DNA of 64,000 bases from Hydrotalea flava (GCF_001623405.1 NZ_LUHG01000087.1:1-64000); one strand, 5' to 3'; shown: positions 26,872 to 36,466, counted from the stretch's first letter. Notes: generated from the sequence alone by a model not told the origin. Program-made: numbers and translations.

Positions 26872-28677
26872 TTACATACAAAGTATTTTCATCGTAGCAA
26901 TAGCCTGTATCTCTTTTTGCGCTGTAAGCAATGCGGCTTTAAAATTTGTATCCGTGATAAGGCCGGCATTTGTCAAATTAAAATAATAATCAATGCCTTC
27001 ATACAAATTGTTGATATAGCTTGTAAAATATTTGGTTCTGTTTGTACTGTTTAACTGCTCATCTTCTTCCAATTGTTCCTTTAAATAAGCAATGTATAAA
27101 TGTAATTCTGCAATAAAAACATGCGGCCTGTTGTTATTGGCTAATATATTGGTTCTGCCATAAATATGGTCTACCATATTTTGCAGTGATACTATTTTTG
27201 AAAAATGAGCAATATTTGGCCCCGGGCAAATATTAATTGCTTCATAATTTTTAACAAAACTAATATTGTACACAGCGGCTGCTGCATTACTTAATCCCAC
27301 ACATAAACATTCTTTGTCTAACACCTCTTTTAACCGATGCTCATATTCATGATAAGGTAATTTCAGCGATTGCAATTGTGCAATTTTTAATTGCTGGTAT
27401 TTAATAGAAGCAGTACAAACAGGTTCTTCCGTAAACTCTGTATTAAATGCCAAATGTTTTTCAGTACAAGGGCTGCCGGGTTTTCCATTGCTGATTCTGT
27501 TATTTTTCTCAATTTCGGCAGTGGTACCCCGTAAGTAATGAAACCGAACGCCTAAAGGAGAATTTTTGCTTAAAACTACATCTTCTTTTTTGGCATCACA
27601 CAACAATTGCAAGGTTCGCTCATCAACAGTTGTGGCTTCCGGAACCAGTAAAAATGGTGTTCCCCATCCAATACTGTCCACCTTATAATATTGTTGTAAA
27701 AAACCAGCTTCAGCAGCAGTGCCAATACCACCCTGAACCGTAATTCTAATAGGCGGTGGCGTTGGATTAATTTGCTTTCCTTTTGCAACGTTGCTTTGAT
27801 AATATAAATCAAAAAGCGTATTTATTAACTCTGTTTTTTTTGTTTTAAAGGTTTCTAGAATTGGGCCCATTAAATAACCTTCTGTTGCAAATGCGTGTCC
27901 ACCGCAATTCAAGCCAGATTCTATTCTAAACTCGCTTACCCAAATTCCTTTTTTGGCTAAATATTTTCCCTGAATCAATGCAGAACGATAATCGCTTACT
28001 TTAATCGCTATTTTCTTTTTGAAATTCCCTTCCTCATCTGCTGCAAATTGTGGGCATTTTTCTAAATAGTTATACACTCGTGGATTCATTCCTGCAGAAA
28101 AAATAATGGTTGAATTGCTCAGGTCGCTATTGGCATAACCCCTCAATGCGGCAACCGCATCTGAACCATCTTCTAATAGTGCGCCACTTTTATCATAATT
28201 GTTTTTATCGGCCTTGGTCATGATGTTTACATCAATACTTCCGGCTGTAATTTGTTGACGCAATAGTAGTGCTGAGTTTGTTTTTTCATCCGTATCATCC
28301 GTCTGCATCAATAATTTGTACACTTGTTTCCATTTATTGTTATCGGGCAACAATTCAAAGTATTTTACAATATCTGATCCGGTTTCAAATGCTGCCTCTT
28401 TTACTTTTTCAATTTGCTGTTGTACAATTTTATTGACCAGATTTAAATAATCTGTAATTCTTTTGGCCCGATAATCTTGTTCTGTTGCAGGTATTGGGAA
28501 AAATTTTTCCTGAACGGAATGATAATAATACCGCCGCATCATTTCAATTAAATTATCTTCTACAATAGAAATAGCAGATGCAATACCAAATCTGGCTACT
28601 TTAATGGGCGAATCAATTGTATAGGCCAGGCCCATTACCGGAATATGAAAGGAGTGGGGAGCAGTATGTTGCATCAT
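26872..28677 (-). CDS. Large protein with NPD/PfaD-like flavin TIM-barrel features, function unknown
   Basis: 601 residues, no signal peptide. Several segments recall the FMN-dependent nitronate-monooxygenase/PfaD barrel: FHIPVMGLAYTIDSPIKVAR near the start, SGLNCGGHAFATEG (a GGH as at the NPD active site) at about 250, and RITVQGGIGTAAEAGF followed by DSIGWGTPFLLVPEAT at about 315-350, where the phosphate of FMN would bind. A roughly 130-residue helical insertion (about 50-170) and a 200-residue C-terminal helical part are extra. The reaction is unknown. A thioesterase gene lies upstream on the same strand. Confidence 0.6.
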   Translation of the reverse strand: MMQHTAPHSFHIPVMGLAYTIDSPIKVARFGIASAISIVEDNLIEMMRRYYYHSVQEKFFPIPATEQDYRAKRITDYLNLVNKIVQQQIEKVKEAAFETGSDIVKYFELLPDNNKWKQVYKLLMQTDDTDEKTNSALLLRQQITAGSIDVNIMTKADKNNYDKSGALLEDGSDAVAALRGYANSDLSNSTIIFSAGMNPRVYNYLEKCPQFAADEEGNFKKKIAIKVSDYRSALIQGKYLAKKGIWVSEFRIESGLNCGGHAFATEGYLMGPILETFKTKKTELINTLFDLYYQSNVAKGKQINPTPPPIRITVQGGIGTAAEAGFLQQYYKVDSIGWGTPFLLVPEATTVDERTLQLLCDAKKEDVVLSKNSPLGVRFHYLRGTTAEIEKNNRISNGKPGSPCTEKHLAFNTEFTEEPVCTASIKYQQLKIAQLQSLKLPYHEYEHRLKEVLDKECLCVGLSNAAAAVYNISFVKNYEAINICPGPNIAHFSKIVSLQNMVDHIYGRTNILANNNRPHVFIAELHLYIAYLKEQLEEDEQLNSTNRTKYFTSYINNLYEGIDYYFNLTNAGLITDTNFKAALLTAQKEIQAIATMKILCM

Positions 28678-28808
28678 GATTAATGAATTAAAAGAGTTTA
28701 AGTGTAGCGGTTTATTTTATTGTGTGGGGAAATTGGCCATATAATGCTTTCTCTTTTCTGCTGCATGATAGGCTTCTTTTTCTTTTTTTGTTTGAATCAA
28801 CAATTTGT

Positions 28809-29183
28809 TTACCGGCGTTTTTTTGCAATATGATCTAATGCTATAAAACAGAAATATGCTTCGCTAATTAAATAGGGCTGGCCTTCTAAAACTGAACGGG
28901 CATAGGCTTTTACAAATACTTCCATTGATGTGTTGAATGTTCGTGTAATGGTTGCATGAATGCTAATGATATTACCAACTTGCGGAGTGTTTTTAAAATC
29001 GGCTTTATAAACAGCAGCAGTAACACAAATGGTACCAGTATGTGTTTGCGCACAAATTGCACCCGCAATATCCATCCTTTCTAATAAGCGGCTGCCTTGC
29101 AATATTCCCATTGGATTGGTATCATTGGGACAAACAATTTCAGTTTTTGTTGTTGCAGATATTTTAGGAATTTTTGCTTTCAC
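28809..29183 (-). CDS. Hotdog-fold acyl-CoA thioesterase (YciA-like), C-terminus frameshifted
   Basis: 124 residues as read, GTG start at 29183. The hotdog signature CPNDTNPMGILQGSRLLERM with the catalytic Asp region, and VKAYARSVLEGQPYLISEAYF, place it among YciA/acyl-CoA hydrolase-type thioesterases. The frame ends at KKRR, but a one-base shift in a run of seven As at 28818-28824 restores a typical family C-terminus (TPVNKLLIQTKKEKEAYHAA) that ends at 28717. Either a recent frameshift, an assembly homopolymer error, or slippage during expression. It is divergent from the QueD-like gene. Confidence 0.8.
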   Translation of the reverse strand: MKAKIPKISATTKTEIVCPNDTNPMGILQGSRLLERMDIAGAICAQTHTGTICVTAAVYKADFKNTPQVGNIISIHATITRTFNTSMEVFVKAYARSVLEGQPYLISEAYFCFIALDHIAKKRR

Positions 29184-29314
29184 GGCTCAAAAAGAAAGTA
29201 TTTCTTTTTGAAATAAAATGATTACTGTCATGTTTTAAACAAAAGCATCAAAATAGTTTTGTTGCCCTGCTTTAATAAGCAATATTGAAAGCATCAATTA
29301 ACAAAACGGAAGTA

Positions 29315-29761
29315 ATGATACAGGTAACCAAGATTTTTAAATTTGAAATGGCACATGCCATTTATGGATATGATGGCCCTTGTAAAAATATACATGGACA
29401 TTCTTATGTACTGCATGTTTCTGTTACGCTTAGAAATGCTACAGATGAATATTTACTTGCTCCAGGATTTGTGATTGATTTTAAAATGTTAAAAAAAATT
29501 GTAAATGAAGCCATTGTTCAGCAATTAGATCATAGCGTGGTAGTATCTAAAGCATTTATACAGGCACATCCACAGTTAGCAGATTTAAGTAATGTTCGTA
29601 TTTGGGAAATGGAACCCTCGGCTGAAAATATAATATCGTATATTCAGAAACAATTACAATTATTATTGCCCGATGCCATTCAACTTCAAAAGCTGCAATT
29701 ATTTGAAACGGCCGATTCCTATGCGGAATGGATCAATACTAAAAGCCGGTTTCATGAATGA
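29315..29761 (+). CDS. 6-carboxy-tetrahydropterin synthase (QueD) family protein
   Basis: 148 residues from the ATG at 29315; the frame extends upstream to a TTG but the extra part does not fit the family. The zinc ligands are the His in FEMAHAIYGY and the two in IHGHSYVLHV; the catalytic Cys is in GPCKNIHGH. An Asp-His pair (QLDHSVVV), the PSAENI segment and the C-terminal ETADSYAEW are all present. QueD makes the pterin-type precursor of queuosine; other pterin roles are possible because no other queuosine genes lie nearby. Confidence 0.88.
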   Translation: MIQVTKIFKFEMAHAIYGYDGPCKNIHGHSYVLHVSVTLRNATDEYLLAPGFVIDFKMLKKIVNEAIVQQLDHSVVVSKAFIQAHPQLADLSNVRIWEMEPSAENIISYIQKQLQLLLPDAIQLQKLQLFETADSYAEWINTKSRFHE

Positions 29762-29799
29762 TGAAGCCTGCTTTCAACATAGTAATATTATTAAATTAT

Positions 29800-32028
29800 T
29801 TAATTCAATAAGTTATCTAAAAAATCTTTGGCCCAAAAATTAATATCATAATAGGCAACCTGTTCATATAAACGTTGTAAGCGCATTTGTGCATCACCCT
29901 CGCTCATCAGTAATGCCTGCACTAACCCTTCTTTTAATGAGCGGGCATCATATGGGTTGGTTAATACGGCATAAGGCAACTCAACTGCGGCGCCTGCAAA
30001 TTCAGATAATACCAGTACCCCTTTAGCATTGGGTAGTTGTCCTTGCACAGCCACATATTCTTTGGCAACCAAATTCAAACCATCGCGTAGAGGGGTAATC
30101 CAAGCAATATCGGCAGCTGCATAATACGATATGATTTCTTCGAAAGGAAAAGAACGGAAGAACAAGCGAATGGGTACCCATTGCATGTTGGCATACTTAC
30201 CATTAATTCTGCCAACAGCATGCTCCAGATCATGTTGTGTTTTTTCATAAATTTTCATGCCCTGTGCCGGTGGTGTACAAATATTTACCAATTCAACTTT
30301 GCCATGAAATTCAGGATAGTCGTGCAAAAACTGTTCAAATGCCATTACTTTTTCAAGTGGTCCTTTTACATAATCGAGCCTTTCTACACTAATAATCATT
30401 TTTTTATTGGTAAATAAGTTTTTGATTTCTTTTATTTTTTTTAGTACAGATGCCTGTTGCATTAAAGGTTTAATATATTGTACATTAATGCCCACCGGGT
30501 TAGCGCCTAATTTCACTTTTCGTTGTGTGGTATCAATCAGCGTCGTCATTTGTTGTACGCCCAGCGCAGTGCTATAAGTTAAATAGCGTGGTGCACAATT
30601 CATTTTTTCAACTTCAGTTACCGGAAACAGACTTTTGGCAACATCAACAAAATTTTCAACATAGCGTGGAATGTGAAAGCCAATGTAATCGCATTGCAAT
30701 AAACTGCCAATTATTTCGCCGCGCCAGGGAAGAATATTAAAAGTATCGGCTGAGGGAAATGCAGTGTGATGAAAGAATGCGATGGTAACATCGGGCCTTA
30801 GTTCGCGTAAGAAGCCCGGCACCAACCACAAATTATAATCATGAATCCACACAATAGCATTATGATCGGCTTGTTCTGCTGCTTTTTCAGCAAATAATTT
30901 ATTGATGTTTACATAATGATCCCAATGATGATGGTTGAATTTTGCTTTATCGATAAATGAAAAAATAGTTGGCCAAAATGCTTCTTTTGAAAACGATTTG
31001 TAAAATATTTCTATTTCTTTTTTGGTGAGGCCAATTCTTGCGGCCATTAAATTCGGATATTTTTCTTTGTCAATATATAAATTGCGCAGTGGTTCACTTT
31101 TTTTTGATACTTCTTCCCATGCTACCCAAACGCCAGACCGGCCATTGGCAAAAAAGCCCTGTAAAGTAGGTAAAATACCGTTTGGGCTTTTGGGTGCAAC
31201 GTGCTTTTTCTGTCCGTTAACTTCAATTGTTTCATAAGGGAATCGGTGATACAGCATTAACAATTGTGGAATATTGCTGCTTTCTTTATGAATAATGATT
31301 TCGTCTAACTCGGTGATGTATTGAGACAGGTTTTCAAATTGTTCAATGGCTTCTAAAATGCCACCGGCTCCTGCTGATTTGGCATGATATATTTTTTGTA
31401 AAGATGTTGTTGCTTTAACCAGTGCCTCTTCAGCATTGCCTACCACTACGCCTTTAAAGCCACATTGGTACATGGCTAAATCGTTCAATGTATCGCCGGC
31501 TACTAATACTTTTTCTGCATCTTCATTCAGGTGTTTGATTAGTTTGGTAAGGGTGCTCCCTTTATTTACGCCTTTGGGTAAAATGTCTAAATATTTTCCT
31601 GCTGAGTGAATAATGTCGCAGTCTAATTCTTGGGCAATGATAGCAAATTGGTTTATTTCTGTTTCGTTTTGGATGAAAAAAGAACAGCGCCTTTGTTGTG
31701 GAACTTCCTGATATAGTAAACCCTCTATATGCTTCAACTGGTCTAAAATTTTCAGTTCGCCTGGCCAGATTTGTTCAATTTCGTTTTGTATAGGTTCAAT
31801 AGGCTCTAACGTATATCCATTTACGATGGTAGCACCTACATCACAAATAATAAAATCGGGATTGGGTATAATAGGATCATTTAATAAAGGGATTACTGTT
31901 TCTAATCCTCGTCCAGTAACAAATACCAATTTAAAGTTGCTGTTTTTTCTAATAAGCCGGTAAAGCTTTTGTTTGTCAATACTTTTACCACCTAAAAATG
32001 TTCCATCTAAATCTGTTGCTAGTATCAT
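29800..32028 (-). CDS. HAD phosphatase-GT20 fusion, probable glucosylglycerol-phosphate synthase/phosphatase
   Basis: 742 residues. Residues 1-235 are a Cof/sucrose-phosphatase-like HAD domain (ATDLDGTF, VTGRG, VLVAGDTLNDLAMY). Residues 240-742 are a GT20 glycosyltransferase (WIHDYNLWLVPGFLRE, FFHHTAFPSADTFNILPW, ISVERLDYVKGPLEK, TPLRDGLNLVAKEYV). Trehalose enzymes usually have the phosphatase behind the synthase; an N-terminal HAD before GT20 is the order described for glucosylglycerol-phosphate synthases of heterotrophic bacteria. gpsA, which makes the acceptor glycerol 3-phosphate, lies 10-13 nt upstream. Trehalose synthesis remains the alternative. Confidence 0.8.
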   Translation of the reverse strand: MILATDLDGTFLGGKSIDKQKLYRLIRKNSNFKLVFVTGRGLETVIPLLNDPIIPNPDFIICDVGATIVNGYTLEPIEPIQNEIEQIWPGELKILDQLKHIEGLLYQEVPQQRRCSFFIQNETEINQFAIIAQELDCDIIHSAGKYLDILPKGVNKGSTLTKLIKHLNEDAEKVLVAGDTLNDLAMYQCGFKGVVVGNAEEALVKATTSLQKIYHAKSAGAGGILEAIEQFENLSQYITELDEIIIHKESSNIPQLLMLYHRFPYETIEVNGQKKHVAPKSPNGILPTLQGFFANGRSGVWVAWEEVSKKSEPLRNLYIDKEKYPNLMAARIGLTKKEIEIFYKSFSKEAFWPTIFSFIDKAKFNHHHWDHYVNINKLFAEKAAEQADHNAIVWIHDYNLWLVPGFLRELRPDVTIAFFHHTAFPSADTFNILPWRGEIIGSLLQCDYIGFHIPRYVENFVDVAKSLFPVTEVEKMNCAPRYLTYSTALGVQQMTTLIDTTQRKVKLGANPVGINVQYIKPLMQQASVLKKIKEIKNLFTNKKMIISVERLDYVKGPLEKVMAFEQFLHDYPEFHGKVELVNICTPPAQGMKIYEKTQHDLEHAVGRINGKYANMQWVPIRLFFRSFPFEEIISYYAAADIAWITPLRDGLNLVAKEYVAVQGQLPNAKGVLVLSEFAGAAVELPYAVLTNPYDARSLKEGLVQALLMSEGDAQMRLQRLYEQVAYYDINFWAKDFLDNLLN

Positions 32029-32041
32029 AATTCAATTCATT

Positions 32042-33031
32042 TTATTGCAATTGTTGTTCTAATAATTTTATTTCATGATAGGGGTTAGCGTGTAAATGCA
32101 ACATCCGATAAACGCTATTAATAACGGGTACGTGCAATTGTAATGGTTGGATAATGGGATGCAATTCTTTTGAAGCATAATAACCTTCTGCTACCATTTC
32201 CATAATCTGCAAGGCTTTTCTAACCTGAATGCCCCGACCTACCAATTTGCCGAGTGTTCTGTTTCTGCTAAAATCAGAATAGGCTGTCGTTAATAAATCC
32301 CCAAAATAAACAGAATCAAAATAGTCTCTTTCTTTAGGAGCGATGGTATTAACAATGTGTTGTACTTCACGCATGGCATTACTGGTTAATACTGCTCTGA
32401 AGTTATCGCCATATTGCAGGCTGTCTGCTATGCCATTGGCAATTGCAATAATGTTTTTTAAGATGGCTACATATTCTACTCCTTTTGGATCAGTGTTTGC
32501 AATAGTTTTAATATAAGGTAACTGTAAACAGTTTCGTAGTTTACTAACTTTTATTTCGTCATCACCTGCAACAGTAACGTAGGTGTATTTGTGTAATGCA
32601 ATTTCTTCTGCATGGCAGGGGCCACTTAATACCATGCAATTATTTTTTAATTGCAGGTTTTCATGAATATACATGCCCGGTATTTGCCCCGAGCCGGGTA
32701 CAAATCCCTTAATAGAAACAACCACCTGAACGGTTTGTAACCATTCAGGCTTTAATGATTGAACTGTAGTTTGAACATAAGCAGCGGGAACAGCAAAAAT
32801 TACCCAGTCAGCACCACTCATGGCATCTTTAGCCTGAGTAGTAGGATGAATAAAATGAAGGTCTAAATCAGCCTGACTGAGGTAACGCGGGTTTCTTCCA
32901 TTTGCAAGAATATAATCTGCCTGTTTTTTTGTACGAACAAGCCATGAAACAGAATTGCCGCTCTCAGCAAAAATTTTTACCAGTGCTGTTGCCCAACTGC
33001 CGCTTCCAATAACGGCAATTTTTTCCGGCAT
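32042..33031 (-). CDS. gpsA: NAD(P)H-dependent glycerol-3-phosphate dehydrogenase
   Basis: 329 residues from the ATG at 33031; a GTG one codon earlier is also in frame. The Rossmann motif VIGSGSWATAL starts the protein, followed by WVIFAVPAAYVQ, VVSIKGFVPGSGQ, LSGPCHAEEIA and the conserved KNIIAIANGIADSLQYGDN. It makes sn-glycerol 3-phosphate from dihydroxyacetone phosphate. It can serve phospholipid synthesis, but the tight link to the HAD-GT20 gene suggests dedicated supply of acceptor for glucosylglycerol synthesis. Confidence 0.94.
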   Translation of the reverse strand: MPEKIAVIGSGSWATALVKIFAESGNSVSWLVRTKKQADYILANGRNPRYLSQADLDLHFIHPTTQAKDAMSGADWVIFAVPAAYVQTTVQSLKPEWLQTVQVVVSIKGFVPGSGQIPGMYIHENLQLKNNCMVLSGPCHAEEIALHKYTYVTVAGDDEIKVSKLRNCLQLPYIKTIANTDPKGVEYVAILKNIIAIANGIADSLQYGDNFRAVLTSNAMREVQHIVNTIAPKERDYFDSVYFGDLLTTAYSDFSRNRTLGKLVGRGIQVRKALQIMEMVAEGYYASKELHPIIQPLQLHVPVINSVYRMLHLHANPYHEIKLLEQQLQ

Positions 33032-33182
33032 CACTCAATAAATTAATAAAATAATGTATAAGATATTTGTAAAGTTAGCTTTTTTGAGTTAAAATGCATA
33101 TTAGAATTACATTAGAGAACCGAATACTGACAGGCTGCAACCCTGTATTAGCTTGTTGTGCAGAAGGAGCAGATGTAATAAC

Positions 33183-34496
33183 TTAAACAAATACATTCAA
33201 TAGTAATACACCCGCTAATCCCAAAACAGATACAATACTTTCCATTAAAGACCATGATCTAAAAGTATCTTTCATGCTAACGTTAAAGTATTCTTTAAAC
33301 ATCCAGAAACCGGGATCATTTACATGCGAAAAGAAGAGGCTGCCTGCACCAATTGATAAAACCATTAAATTGGTATTTACACCCTGCGCAGTAAGATAGG
33401 GTAAAAGTATTCCGGCGGTTGTTAAACCCGCTACTGTAGAAGAGCCTACGCATACCCGAATTAGCGCAGCAATCAACCATCCCAATACCAATGGGGGAAT
33501 GGCAGTACCTTCTAAAATATGAGCAATTTGGTTACTGATACCACTTTGTGTTAATATTTCTTTCAATGAACCGGCCCCGCCAATAATTAACAAAATCATC
33601 ACCACATCTTTCACAGCTTCACCATAACGGTTCATGGTAACTGAAATAGTTTCCTGTTCAGGCCCTTTTAAAAAAAAAGTGGCTGCTGCTAATGCAATGA
33701 GCAATGCTATGGATGGATTGCCCATAAAGCCTGATACTTGATATAGAAAACTTTCGGTATTACCCAATGATTGAATGCCGGTAGCCAAACCAATGAATAG
33801 CACAGGAATTAATGGCACAAAAAAACTAATGAATACACCCGGCAGTTTTTCCGTTTCAATTAATTGAATTTGAAAAGCCGATAAGGGTGTTGAGGCAATA
33901 TTTTTTAACGAGGATGAAAACACAGGTCCAGCAATAATAACAGTAGGAATAGCAATGATGAGGCCATACAACAATGTAATACCCATATTGGCATGAAATA
34001 ATGCAACCAACGCAGAAGGGGATGGATGTGGTGGTAAAAAGCCGTGTGTTACCGATAGTGCTGCCAATAAAGGCAAGCCGGTTGCCACTGCCGGCAATTG
34101 ATAACGATAGGTTACTGAAAAAATTAAGGGTACCATCAACACAAAGCCTACACCGTAAAACAGTGGAATGCCCACTACAAAACCCGTAAGGGTTAAAGCC
34201 CATGCAATATATTTTTTACCAAAAGCATGCACCAATGATTGTGCTATTTGCTGTGCAGCACCACTGGCTGCTACCTGTTTACCCAACATGGCACCTAATG
34301 CAATGATAATAACGAGTGAGCCCAGCATATCGCCCATGCCCTTTTCTATAGATGTCATAATTGAAGCGGGTGGCAGGTGTAAAGCCAGCCCTGCAAATAT
34401 GCAAACCACAATAAAAGCCAAAAAGGCATTTACTTTAGCCCATGTAATCAGTAATATGAGCAATACAATGGCAATGAATACAATGACAAGCGACAT
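33183..34496 (-). CDS. GntP family gluconate/organic-acid permease
   Basis: 437 residues with about twelve hydrophobic segments and the GntP features SLVIIIALGAMLGKQVAASG, HGFLPPHPSPSALV and a C-terminal GSLFFSHVNDPGFWMFKEYF. GntP-family proteins import gluconate and related sugar acids with protons. It lies 24 nt downstream of the GT4 gene and 151 nt upstream of gpsA on the same strand. In this setting it might move glycerate or a glycosylated acid; this is inference. Confidence 0.9.
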   Translation of the reverse strand: MSLVIVFIAIVLLILLITWAKVNAFLAFIVVCIFAGLALHLPPASIMTSIEKGMGDMLGSLVIIIALGAMLGKQVAASGAAQQIAQSLVHAFGKKYIAWALTLTGFVVGIPLFYGVGFVLMVPLIFSVTYRYQLPAVATGLPLLAALSVTHGFLPPHPSPSALVALFHANMGITLLYGLIIAIPTVIIAGPVFSSSLKNIASTPLSAFQIQLIETEKLPGVFISFFVPLIPVLFIGLATGIQSLGNTESFLYQVSGFMGNPSIALLIALAAATFFLKGPEQETISVTMNRYGEAVKDVVMILLIIGGAGSLKEILTQSGISNQIAHILEGTAIPPLVLGWLIAALIRVCVGSSTVAGLTTAGILLPYLTAQGVNTNLMVLSIGAGSLFFSHVNDPGFWMFKEYFNVSMKDTFRSWSLMESIVSVLGLAGVLLLNVFV

Positions 34497-34519
34497 ATTG
34501 ATGAATTAGCAATGAATAA

Positions 34520-35503
34520 TTAATTCCATGGTAAAAATTTTTCTTTTTGAATGGTTAATAACCGTGGAGGTTGGCTGTTTAATTTTTCACCATTCATTAC
34601 CCTTGCATATTTTTCTAAGTAGGCTTCCGTCATTTTTTCTGCATTAAACATATCTCTGGCATATTCATGACAACGGATACGGCTATAACTTTCACTGTTT
34701 TCAATAGCTTTGGCTAATTCCACTGCACTACTACTTAAAAATCCAACATCCGGTTGGATAATTTCCGGTAAAGAACCATACGGTGTACCAAATACCGGGC
34801 AGCCAAAGTATAAGCTCTCTGTTAATGCAATGCCAAACGGCTCGTGCCAGCGAACGGGAAATACCAAACCTTTGGATTGGTTTAATAAACGATTTTTTCC
34901 CTCGCCACCTACCATTCCGTAAAAATGAATACGCGGACTGGTGGTGAAACGAAAACCCATTCTAAAATTTAATCGGTTGCCACCCAAAATCATTAATTCT
35001 TCTTTTTTGGTTAACAAAATGGAATGAATGGCCCCTTTTACATTCTTTACCCGCCATGCCGCATCGCCTAAAAAATGAAACTGTTTTCTTTGATTATTTA
35101 AATCAGGCTTTCCATAATCATCCCAATCCATACCATTGTAAACAAAAGAGTTGGAACCAAAACGTGCCGCATGGTTTTTTGAAACAAATACGGTATTGAT
35201 ATCCAGCAATGTTGCATCATTTACATTGCCTTGCATATTAAATATGTATGGTTTTGTTATTTCTTCTCTTGGCATTAGATTAAAGTGTACAACATCAGCA
35301 CTCTCAGGAATTTGTTTATTAATGGGCTTTTCAGGATTTAAAACAATAATATCTGCAAAAGATGAGGTAGAACCGGCCGGCACCAGAAAGGTTACTTTGT
35401 TCCCCTTGGCCGCTAAAGTTTTGCCGAGATACCAAATTGCTCTTTCTGTTCCGCCATATTTTAGAACAGGAATTTTAGTGTTGTGTACAATTACAATATG
35501 CAT
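34520..35503 (-). CDS. GT4-type glycosyltransferase
   Basis: 327 residues with a GT-B fold. The start has the short loop MHIVIVHNTKIPVLKYGGTE typical of family-4 enzymes, and the nucleotide-sugar site reads PVRWHEPFGIALTESLYFGC (E-x7-E) followed by TPYGSLPEII. There are no membrane segments, so it acts in the cytoplasm. Donor and acceptor are unknown. Given the GT81-HAD fusion and manC upstream, one idea is that it extends glucosylglycerate with mannose; sugar-polymer synthesis is the alternative. Confidence 0.85.
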   Translation of the reverse strand: MHIVIVHNTKIPVLKYGGTERAIWYLGKTLAAKGNKVTFLVPAGSTSSFADIIVLNPEKPINKQIPESADVVHFNLMPREEITKPYIFNMQGNVNDATLLDINTVFVSKNHAARFGSNSFVYNGMDWDDYGKPDLNNQRKQFHFLGDAAWRVKNVKGAIHSILLTKKEELMILGGNRLNFRMGFRFTTSPRIHFYGMVGGEGKNRLLNQSKGLVFPVRWHEPFGIALTESLYFGCPVFGTPYGSLPEIIQPDVGFLSSSAVELAKAIENSESYSRIRCHEYARDMFNAEKMTEAYLEKYARVMNGEKLNSQPPRLLTIQKEKFLPWN

Positions 35504-35660
35504 ATTGAGAAAGTTGAAAGATTTAAAAGTAATGATAAAAATATTGCCAGGTAAAAAAGGTGCTCAGAAAATAAAATAGATTTTGGCATCAAACAAAAAG
35601 TTCATTGTTTAAATGCATAAATACTATATGCCGGTTGTTGGAGAAAATTGAAACAAAAAT

Positions 35661-36386
35661 TTATTGAATCAGCTTATACAATGTAAAGATGCCGGTTAAT
35701 AAAATTAAAATAAGCACAATTTTTTTAAATTGTTTTTCTGAAACATGGTTTAAAATTTTCTTGCCAATATACGTGCCAATAATGCTAACTACTAACAGAA
35801 TTGGAATTAAATACAAATCATGATTATGAACAAAACCATTGTGCCAGTATACCAAACTTCTGGAAGCATCAATGCCCAAATCAATAATGGCAGAAGTAGC
35901 AATAAACACATCTGTTTGTAAATTAAAAGCACTGAGTACCAATGCCCTGATGGCTCCGCCGGTACCTACCAATCCGGCAACAAATCCTGAAACAGTGCCG
36001 CCTGAAATGGCATTCAGCTTTGTGGGTTGTATTTTTATATTTTTGAAATACAAAAAAAACACACTAATTATAATTAAAAAAATTGATAATGTAATTTCTA
36101 ATATTCGCGTAGCAATAAATTGAGTAATCCAGGCACCTACTATTACAAACAGAACCGCGGGAATACCCAAATAGATAATCAGCATGGTATTAATGCCTTT
36201 TCTAAAAAATGCTATTTTAGAAATATTGCTTGATACATGAAACAATGCTGTAATGCCTAAAACAGACTGAAAGTCTAAAAAATAGGAGGCAATAGGAACA
36301 AAGAATAAAGAAGAACCAAACCCGCCAACCGTTCCGGCTATTTCGGCCAACAGTGCTAAAAATATAAATAGATATAAGTTTCCCAA
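35661..36386 (-). CDS. TauE/SafE family membrane permease (second copy)
   Basis: 241 residues, seven to eight membrane segments, with GTVGGFGSSLFFVPIASYFL in the first repeat and SGFVAGLVGTGGAIRALVLS in the second. The frame contains no ATG near the start; TTG at 36386 is the best start. It belongs to the same family as the protein at 8724-9449 but is clearly diverged. The transported molecule is unknown, perhaps an organic anion or a sulfur compound. Confidence 0.85.
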   Translation of the reverse strand: MGNLYLFIFLALLAEIAGTVGGFGSSLFFVPIASYFLDFQSVLGITALFHVSSNISKIAFFRKGINTMLIIYLGIPAVLFVIVGAWITQFIATRILEITLSIFLIIISVFFLYFKNIKIQPTKLNAISGGTVSGFVAGLVGTGGAIRALVLSAFNLQTDVFIATSAIIDLGIDASRSLVYWHNGFVHNHDLYLIPILLVVSIIGTYIGKKILNHVSEKQFKKIVLILILLTGIFTLYKLIQ

Positions 36387-36466
36387 ATTTTGACGATTGC
36401 CAGATGAATTTTAAATGTAGTTATTTATTCAAAATTGTTGAAATGATTATCTTATTTCTCAACAAA

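Noticed and set aside
26743-27054. Plus-strand ORF of 103 residues
   Set aside because: It starts inside tRNA-Phe, runs through the terminator, and lies antisense to the end of the barrel-protein gene.
29800-32028. Simple trehalose-6-phosphate synthase/phosphatase (OtsBA)
   Set aside because: Not excluded, but domain order and the adjacent gpsA favour a glucosylglycerol-type enzyme, so I did not give an ots gene symbol.
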